A DNA stretch of 64,000 nt from Gemmatimonadaceae bacterium (GTDB taxonomy: Bacteria > Gemmatimonadota > Gemmatimonadetes > Gemmatimonadales > Gemmatimonadaceae), in assembly GCA_036496605.1 (NCBI GenBank), contig DASXKV010000003.1, positions 124,001 through 188,000 on the forward strand, given 5' to 3'. Position 1 is the first letter of the stretch. Every line of letters begins with the position of its first letter. The translations under genes were made by a program, and so were the position numbers. Positions 58,789 to 64,000 of the stretch are shown here, one piece after another. A model generated the notes under the pieces. That model was not told the origin of the DNA. It worked only from the letters and a program-made list of their open reading frames with translations, and did no database searches.

Positions 58789-60015
58789 ATGATGCCTCCG
58801 TCGTCTCCCTCGCCAGACTCGTCCACCTACTTCCGAAAGGGCTTCGGCCTCAAAGCCGAGGTCCAGGAGGAGCTCGCCGCGTACGAGGGAGCGCTCGTAG
58901 ATCGCATGAAGGCAAGCGATTACACGCTCTCGGTCGGCGACGTGACCATCCGTCTCGCCCGTGAGTTCGGCTTCTGTTACGGTGTCGAGCGTGCCGTGGA
59001 ATACGCCTACCAGACCCGCCGGAAGTTTCCGGACCGGCGGATCGTTCTCGTCGGCGAGATCATCCACAATCCCTATGTGAACGCGCGGCTGCGCGACATG
59101 GGCATCGAGATTCTGGAGCGGGGCGATCGGAGCACGTTCGATTTCTCTTCCATACGGGAAGAGGACGTGGTGATCCTTCCCGCCTTCGGCGTGACGATCG
59201 AGGACTTCGAGCAACTTCGCACACTCGGCTGCATCCTGGTTGACACGACGTGCGGCTCGGTATTGAACGTGTGGAAACGTGTCGAAAGCTACGCTCGCGA
59301 TGGTTTCACGGCGCTCATTCACGGCAAGTACTATCACGAGGAGACGCGAGCGACGGCTTCCCAGGTTCGGAAGCACGGTGAAGGCCACTACCTCGTCGTT
59401 CGCGATATGAACGAAGCGCGATTGGTTTGCGACTTCATCGAGGGAAAGACTGACGCCTCGACGATCTCGTCGCGCTTTGCTCCGCACGCCGTGTCGCCCG
59501 CCTTCGATCCGCGCATCCACCTGCGAAAGCTCGGCGTCGCAAACCAGACGACGATGCTCGCTCGCGAATCACTGGAAATCGGACAGGAGGTGGGCGCCGC
59601 GATTGAACGGGCCCGCGGTCAAGCGGCGCGCGCCGAAGAGTTTCGTACTTTCGACACGATCTGCAGCGCCACGCAGGAACGGCAGGACGCGGTAATGGAG
59701 CTACTGAGCGAGCCGCTCGACGCGATGATCGTGATCGGCGGCTTCAACTCGAGCAACACGATTTCACTCGCGGCGCTCTGTGCGGAGCGTGTGCCCACGT
59801 ACCATGTCGAGTCTGCGGCCGCAATCGATCCCGAGCACAAGTCGATTCACTACCGGCACCCCGGGATCAGGCATGTCGAGGCGGAAATCTCGGATTGGCT
59901 GCCGGCCTCGGGAGCGGTGCGCGTAGGGCTGACAGCGGGCGCGAGTACGCCGAACAACAAGATCGGCGAAGCAATCGTACGCATCTTGGCAACTCGGGAC
60001 GTGGAACCCGACTGA
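58789..60015 (+). CDS. ispH: 4-hydroxy-3-methylbut-2-enyl diphosphate reductase
   Basis: The 408-residue enzyme has the three cysteines that bind the iron-sulfur cluster: C63 in FGFCYGVERAV, C155 in VDTTCGSVLN and C292 in TICSATQERQ. It has GEIIHNPYVN and the C-terminal GASTPNNKI. It makes IPP and DMAPP in the last step of the non-mevalonate isoprenoid pathway. It is longer than E. coli IspH and has an N-terminal extension of about 45 residues, like the long plant/cyanobacterial-type form. Two ATGs follow each other at 58789 and 58792. Confidence 0.96.
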   Translation: MMPPSSPSPDSSTYFRKGFGLKAEVQEELAAYEGALVDRMKASDYTLSVGDVTIRLAREFGFCYGVERAVEYAYQTRRKFPDRRIVLVGEIIHNPYVNARLRDMGIEILERGDRSTFDFSSIREEDVVILPAFGVTIEDFEQLRTLGCILVDTTCGSVLNVWKRVESYARDGFTALIHGKYYHEETRATASQVRKHGEGHYLVVRDMNEARLVCDFIEGKTDASTISSRFAPHAVSPAFDPRIHLRKLGVANQTTMLARESLEIGQEVGAAIERARGQAARAEEFRTFDTICSATQERQDAVMELLSEPLDAMIVIGGFNSSNTISLAALCAERVPTYHVESAAAIDPEHKSIHYRHPGIRHVEAEISDWLPASGAVRVGLTAGASTPNNKIGEAIVRILATRDVEPD

Positions 60016-60053
60016 GGTTGGCCGTCCACGGGACGCAGGGGTAAGTTCGCGCT

Positions 60054-60830
60054 GTGGAGTTCTCGCACTACATCGCCCTTGGCGATTCGATGTCCATCGA
60101 CTTGTATCCGGCGCTCGACGCCGGAGAGATCGACGTTGCCGTCGCACTCGAACGGGACGCGCAGGCTGGCCGTGTGGCGTCACTTGGTGCCGCGGCTCTC
60201 TTCTACCGCAACGACGAGGCACGTTGGCCTGAGGAGATCGGGAACGATCTGGTGAGCCGATTCCCGGCCATCGAGTACGCGAACTTCGCCGCGGACACAG
60301 CGACGATTGGCGACGTGTTCGGCGAGCAGCTGCCGCAGCTTGCGGAGAGTGAAGAGCCAACACTTCTCACCTTAACGATTGGAGCGACTGACCTGTTCAG
60401 CGCGTTCGCCAATCGTCCGAAGTCCGCACTGCTCGATCGGATCGCGCACGACGTCGCCGAGGCGTTGGAGTTCGTTGTGGACTCAGTGCGTCGAACCCGT
60501 CCGAATTCACTGCTGATTCTTTCCACGATCTATGACCCGTCGGATCGCACGGCGCGAATTCGTGGCGTGTTCGAGGAGCCGGCCGCAATGTCGTTGCGTG
60601 CGCTCGACTCGCTCAACCAGTCAATTCGGACACTTGCGAGCGGGACGCAAGGAGTGCTGCTGGCGGAGGTCTATGGGCATTTCCTCAGTCACGGGGTGAC
60701 GGCACCGGAGCCGGACCGCTGGTACTGGCGCCGGTCGCTGATCGAACCGAACGCGCGGGGTGCGAGCGAGATTCGTCGTGTGTGGATGGAAGCGCTCACC
60801 GCGGCCGAGGTTCTCGAGGAGGAACGATGA
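60054..60830 (+). CDS. SGNH/GDSL-like hydrolase with altered catalytic end
   Basis: The 258-residue protein starts at GTG 60054. It has block I YIALGDSMSIDLYP (Ser), block III LTIGATDLFSAF and an N-terminal oxyanion Gly/Asn. In block V, where the family has D-x-x-H, the sequence reads RRSLIEPNARGASE, so the Asp and His appear to be replaced. It might therefore be a carbohydrate esterase relative with a changed mechanism or a non-enzymatic lipid/sugar binder. No signal peptide is seen. Its stop overlaps the start of the XdhC-like gene (ATGA at 60827-60830), so it is probably the first gene of the molybdenum operon. Confidence 0.82.
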   Translation: MEFSHYIALGDSMSIDLYPALDAGEIDVAVALERDAQAGRVASLGAAALFYRNDEARWPEEIGNDLVSRFPAIEYANFAADTATIGDVFGEQLPQLAESEEPTLLTLTIGATDLFSAFANRPKSALLDRIAHDVAEALEFVVDSVRRTRPNSLLILSTIYDPSDRTARIRGVFEEPAAMSLRALDSLNQSIRTLASGTQGVLLAEVYGHFLSHGVTAPEPDRWYWRRSLIEPNARGASEIRRVWMEALTAAEVLEEER

Positions 60831-61963
60831 GCGAGCTACTCGAGCAATTCACCTCGGTAGAAGCGTCTGGTCGTCCTGCGGCGCTGGCGACGCTTGTGGC
60901 CGCGGCAGGGGCGACGCCGAAGAAGGCGGGATCAACGATGTGGGTCTCGGAGCAGGGAGACGTCATCGGCTCCGTGACGATCGGCGGATGCGTGGATGCA
61001 CGCGTGATCGAACAGGCGGAGCGCGTGATCGCATCGGGAAAGCCCGAGTTGCTGCGGATGACGTTAGGCGACGAGGATGCGTGGGAGCTTGGCTTGACGT
61101 GCGGTGGCGAGGTCGACGTCTTGGTGCAGCGAGTGGATCCGGTGAGTGACACCGATCCAAGCGCGCGGGCATATGCGCTGGCGCGAGACGCGTATGAATC
61201 CGGGCGCGCGTCGATGGTGGTGTCGCGCCTCGACGGTCGTAATGAGCGACTCGTCGTGGACGAACGCGGCGCAACCCGCGGCACGCTTGGCGACGCAGGT
61301 CTGGACGAAGACGCGGTCGAGGTAGCCCGGGCCCGATTGGCCGGAGACCAGATGTCGGCGGTCGAGCGCGTCAGGCCGGAAGGCGGCGATGAAGTGCCGC
61401 TTTTCTTCGAGCGGCTCGCGCCGCCGGAGACGCTGATCATCTGCGGCGCGAGTCACGTCGCCATGTCGCTCGCCGTGTTCGCGCGCGAGCTGGGAATGCG
61501 GACAGTGATCGTGGACGGGCGGGAGCGAATGGCAACGAAGAGCCGCTTCCCCACCGCGGACGAGATCCACGTGGGCATGCCGTCGGAGATCACCGAGCAG
61601 CTTCGCATAACGAGGCGCAGCTACGTCGCGTTGCTGGCGCACGACTACAAGTATGATTTGCCGGTCTTGCGCGAGGTCCTGCGCAGCGACGCGGGCTATG
61701 TCGGCATGCTCGGAAGCCGCCGGCGCGGTGAGACGATTCGCTCGATGCTCCGTGAGGAAGGATTTTCGGCGTCGGAGCTGGCGCGGTTGCATTCGCCGAT
61801 CGGGCTCGCGATCGGGGCGAAGAGTGCGGGGGAGATCGCGCTGGCGATCGTGGCGGAAATCGTCGCGGTTCGCGAGGGGCGTGCCGATAGCCTGGAACGA
61901 GTACTGCCTAACGCGGCGCTCGCACCGACACCGGCGGACCAGCCCGAGGCGATGGTGCGCTGA
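60827..61963 (+). CDS. XdhC/CoxI-family molybdenum hydroxylase maturation factor
   Basis: The 378-residue protein has an N-terminal XdhC/CoxI part, AALATLVAAAGATPKKAGS followed by GGCVDARVIEQA and LGLTCGGEVDVLV, with two conserved Cys, and a C-terminal Rossmann domain (LIICGASHVAMSLAVFA). It matches XdhC/CoxI proteins that deliver sulfurated molybdenum cofactor to xanthine dehydrogenase-type or CO dehydrogenase-type enzymes. The start has GAGGAGG upstream and overlaps the SGNH stop. It heads the chain XdhC, MoeA-like, NifU-like, MocA-like, which overlap each other. Confidence 0.9.
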   Translation: MSELLEQFTSVEASGRPAALATLVAAAGATPKKAGSTMWVSEQGDVIGSVTIGGCVDARVIEQAERVIASGKPELLRMTLGDEDAWELGLTCGGEVDVLVQRVDPVSDTDPSARAYALARDAYESGRASMVVSRLDGRNERLVVDERGATRGTLGDAGLDEDAVEVARARLAGDQMSAVERVRPEGGDEVPLFFERLAPPETLIICGASHVAMSLAVFARELGMRTVIVDGRERMATKSRFPTADEIHVGMPSEITEQLRITRRSYVALLAHDYKYDLPVLREVLRSDAGYVGMLGSRRRGETIRSMLREEGFSASELARLHSPIGLAIGAKSAGEIALAIVAEIVAVREGRADSLERVLPNAALAPTPADQPEAMVR

Positions 61964-63015
61964 TGCAGTACCGCGCTGTTTCTCGTGGAGAGTCCCTCGA
62001 CGGCTCGCTCGCGGGGAGCGTCCTCGTGCACGACGTGCGCGATGCGCGGGGCGCGGTGTGCATCGCGAAAGGTCGCGTGCTGAACCTGGACGACGTGGCG
62101 CGGCTCCGGACGGTGCCGTGGCAGGAACTACACGTCGCGGCGCTCGCGCCAGATGACATGCACGAAGACGACGCGGGGCCCCGGCTGGCTTGTGCGGCGG
62201 CGGGAAACGGGGTCCGTGTAGGCGAGCGGTCGGCGGGCCACTGGCCGCTGATCGCGACGCGGCGTGGTATCGTCGATGTATCGATCAGTCCACTCGCGGA
62301 CGTGAATGGGCGCGAGGGACTGTCGATCTACACGCTTTTCCACGGGCACGTCGTCGACGAGGGGGAAGTCGTCGCTCGGGCGAAGATCACTCCGTTCGCG
62401 GTGCCGCGACCGCTCGTCGAAGGCGCGGCGAACGTCGCGCGATCGGCGGGCGGGCTGATTCGCATCAGGGGATTCCGCCGGGCGCGGATCGGCGCCGTCG
62501 TGCTTGCTTCGTTAGGTGAGCGGAACGCAACAACGATCACGCGCTTCGCCGAATCGTTAGGCGAGAAAGTGCGGTGGCTCGGCGGCGAGGTCATGACGCC
62601 TTCGGTCACGGAGACGCGCCGGGAAGCCGTCACCGCGGCGCTCAAGGTGGAGCTCTCGCGTGGATGCGAGATCCTTGTCGTCGCCGGAACGCGGGCGATG
62701 GACGAGCTGGATCCGACGTTTCTCGCCCTCGCTGACCTCGGTGGACAACGCGTGCGCCAGGGCGTCCCGGCGCATCCCGGCAGCCTGTTCTGGATCGGAC
62801 GAGTGGGCAGCGTGCCGGTACTCGGCCTGCCGTCGTGTGGACTCTTCTCCGAAGCGACGGTCTTCGACCTGGTCCTGCCGCGCATTCTCTGCGGAGACGC
62901 TATCGGCGGTCCCGAGCTCGCCGCGCTCGGCCATGGAGGCTTTCTCACGCGAGACATGGCCTATCGCTTTCCGCCGTATCGCCGCTCGCGGCGGCGCGGC
63001 GAAGTCGCCGACTGA
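61963..63015 (+). CDS. Molybdopterin-binding MoeA/MoaB-like protein
   Basis: The 350-residue protein has an N-terminal part with VLVHDVRDARGAVCIAKGRVL and LHVAALAPDDMHEDDAGPRL, then the molybdopterin-binding domain (GAVVLASLGERNATTITRF, EILVVAGTRAMDELDPTFLAL, GVPAHPGSLFWIGRVG and VLGLPSCGLFSEATVFDL). It resembles the molybdopterin-binding C-terminal part of MoeA/Cnx1E, used to insert or hold molybdenum cofactor intermediates. The TGATG overlap at 61961-61965 couples it to XdhC-like. It would act in cofactor maturation for a molybdenum hydroxylase. Confidence 0.83.
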   Translation: MQYRAVSRGESLDGSLAGSVLVHDVRDARGAVCIAKGRVLNLDDVARLRTVPWQELHVAALAPDDMHEDDAGPRLACAAAGNGVRVGERSAGHWPLIATRRGIVDVSISPLADVNGREGLSIYTLFHGHVVDEGEVVARAKITPFAVPRPLVEGAANVARSAGGLIRIRGFRRARIGAVVLASLGERNATTITRFAESLGEKVRWLGGEVMTPSVTETRREAVTAALKVELSRGCEILVVAGTRAMDELDPTFLALADLGGQRVRQGVPAHPGSLFWIGRVGSVPVLGLPSCGLFSEATVFDLVLPRILCGDAIGGPELAALGHGGFLTRDMAYRFPPYRRSRRRGEVAD

Positions 63016-63416
63016 TGGACCAGGGGCTGCCATACGGGAGCGCGATCACCGAGCATTTTCGACGGCCGCGCAATTACGGGTCGCTGCCTAACGCGTCAGC
63101 GGAAGCGGAGGGCGTGAATCCGCTTTGTGGCGATCGGGTTCGAGTCGCTATTCGGCTCGATGCCGGCACAATCGTCGACGCGCGCTTTACGGCCAACGCC
63201 TGTGCGATCTGCATTGCCGCGGCGTCCCTTCTCACCGAACGACTGCCCGGCATGTCGAGCGCTGCCGCATCGCGCTTGAGCGACGACGATGCGCTCGCGT
63301 TGCTCCAGAGCAGCGTGCCGGCGGCGCGGCGTCGCTGCGCGACCCTTCCGCTCGAGGCACTACATCGCGCGCTCACCTTGTCGGTGCAAGACATCGAGCA
63401 ACTGCCCTCGACATGA
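63015..63416 (+). CDS. NifU/IscU/SufU-like iron-sulfur scaffold
   Basis: The 133-residue protein has the three Cys of SufU/IscU: C38 in VNPLCGDRV, C63 in TANACAICIAA and C108 in ARRRCATLPLEA, with the N-terminal ITEHFRRPRNYGSL of the family. C66 makes an additional Cys. It would assemble or deliver an iron-sulfur cluster. The overlap of start and stop with the MoeA-like gene (TGATG, 63013-63017) and with the MocA-like gene (ATGA, 63413-63416) shows it is built into the molybdenum operon. Here it may serve the [2Fe-2S] subunit of the target hydroxylase. Length is near the family minimum. Confidence 0.87.
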   Translation: MDQGLPYGSAITEHFRRPRNYGSLPNASAEAEGVNPLCGDRVRVAIRLDAGTIVDARFTANACAICIAAASLLTERLPGMSSAAASRLSDDDALALLQSSVPAARRRCATLPLEALHRALTLSVQDIEQLPST

Positions 63417-64000
63417 TCGCCACCGTGCTTCTGGCCGCAGGCAGTGCACGACGCTTCGACGGGACGCAAAAGCTGCTCGCGACCGTTCGCTCCGGGGACG
63501 CGGAGGTCGCGCTCGTGCGTCATTCCATTGCCGGACTGCTTGGAGCCGGGCTACGAGAGATCGTCGTCGTAATTGGCCGCGACGCGGAGGCGGTGCGTCA
63601 ATCGCTGGACGGCGTGGAAGTGCGGTTCGCACTCAACCCGGACTATGCGGCTGGCATGAGCACCTCTCTGAGAAAAGGAGTAGTCGAGGCGTTTCGCCTG
63701 TGGCCGAATGCGGACGGAGTCCTTGTCGCGCTCGGCGATCAGCCACTGACAGGGACGGGCATCATCGAAGCGTTGCTCTCCAACGCTCTCGACGATGACG
63801 CACACGTCCGACATGCGATTGTTGCACCTCGCTTTCGCGGAGAAGTCGGAAATCCCGTGCTTTTCGCGCGCGGGCTCGTGCCGGAGCTTCTCGAGGTGAG
63901 CGGGGACCGCGGCGGGCGCGCGGTCCTCGAACGCGACGAATCACGCGTGTGCTATGTCGACTTCGATCGCGCGATGCCGGCCGATGTCGATACGGTGAGC
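63413..64000 (+). CDS. MocA/MobA-like molybdenum cofactor nucleotidyltransferase (runs off the window)
   Basis: The visible 196 residues start TVLLAAGSARRFDGTQKLL (the NTP-binding LAAGxSxRxG-type loop with K) and continue with ALGDQPLTGTGIIEALL and a conserved GEVGNPVLFARGLVPELLEV segment. This is the MocA/MobA family, which attaches CMP or GMP to molybdopterin to make the dinucleotide cofactor. In this operon, with XdhC/CoxI-type maturation, the CMP form (MocA) is more likely. The end of the gene lies outside the window. Confidence 0.88.
   Translation, partial: MIATVLLAAGSARRFDGTQKLLATVRSGDAEVALVRHSIAGLLGAGLREIVVVIGRDAEAVRQSLDGVEVRFALNPDYAAGMSTSLRKGVVEAFRLWPNADGVLVALGDQPLTGTGIIEALLSNALDDDAHVRHAIVAPRFRGEVGNPVLFARGLVPELLEVSGDRGGRAVLERDESRVCYVDFDRAMPADVDTVS

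Overview
The window is about 64% G+C, densely coded on both strands, and almost every gene starts a few bases from, or overlapping, its neighbour. The protein repertoire suggests a soil or freshwater member of the Gemmatimonadota. That is an inference from protein style: secreted proteins with AQ-type signal peptide ends, DUF4097 proteins, large Ig-like lipoproteins, several Ser/Thr kinases, and a M14 peptidase with glycine-rich linkers. No rRNA, tRNA, transposase, phage gene or CRISPR array was recognised.

Layout. 1-2201: the end of an ECF sigma gene, its zinc-finger anti-sigma factor and two secreted proteins. 2276-5813 (minus): a sensor kinase followed by a two-subunit GMC oxidoreductase. 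5814-6264: an array of 21-bp repeats. 6265-9854: OsmC and sulfurtransferase genes, a hydrolase, a [2Fe-2S] ferredoxin and a small HNH nuclease. 9867-11083 (minus): a TerC-family membrane protein behind a yybP-ykoY manganese riboswitch with a terminator. 11223-21270: an amidohydrolase, two very large Ig-like lipoproteins and a fused 2-oxoacid dehydrogenase E1. 21517-31506: HIT, HNH, RidA, NadE, a class A penicillin-binding protein, an AidB-like dehydrogenase and Lon. 31823-43989: a tandem pair of membrane Ser/Thr kinases, a DUF4015 lipoprotein, hydrolases, a DEAD-box helicase and a GT-C-like membrane protein. 43955-47021 (minus): a tight four-gene ECF sigma operon. 47253-54902: a prepilin, a small lipoprotein, the M14 peptidase, a UGA-containing SelW-like gene and a DEAH-type helicase. 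54906-60830: GNAT, a glutamine amidotransferase-like protein, a CGNR regulator, a YjjX-type NTPase, LD-carboxypeptidase, IspH and an SGNH protein. 60827-64000: an overlapping operon for maturation of a molybdenum hydroxylase, running off the end.

The most notable items are these. (1) A 75-residue SelW/Rdx selenoprotein gene at 51198-51425 has in-frame TGA at the Sec position of CxxU and a stem-loop 15 bases further on. (2) A yybP-ykoY riboswitch has mutually exclusive P1 and terminator helices. (3) An ECF sigma operon in which both the membrane anti-sigma factor and the terminal beta-rich outer-membrane-like protein carry a glycogen-binding-like (CBM48/E-set) GDFxxW domain looks like an undescribed carbohydrate-linked envelope signalling unit. 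(4) The word CGTTAGGC/GCCTAACG is over-represented, with about 40 copies of its 7-base core counted by eye and no strand bias. (5) The 21-bp heptad-encoding array lies upstream of the sensor kinase.

Gene functions are from family recognition by eye; start codons were chosen from conserved N-termini, ribosome binding sites and overlaps with the preceding gene.
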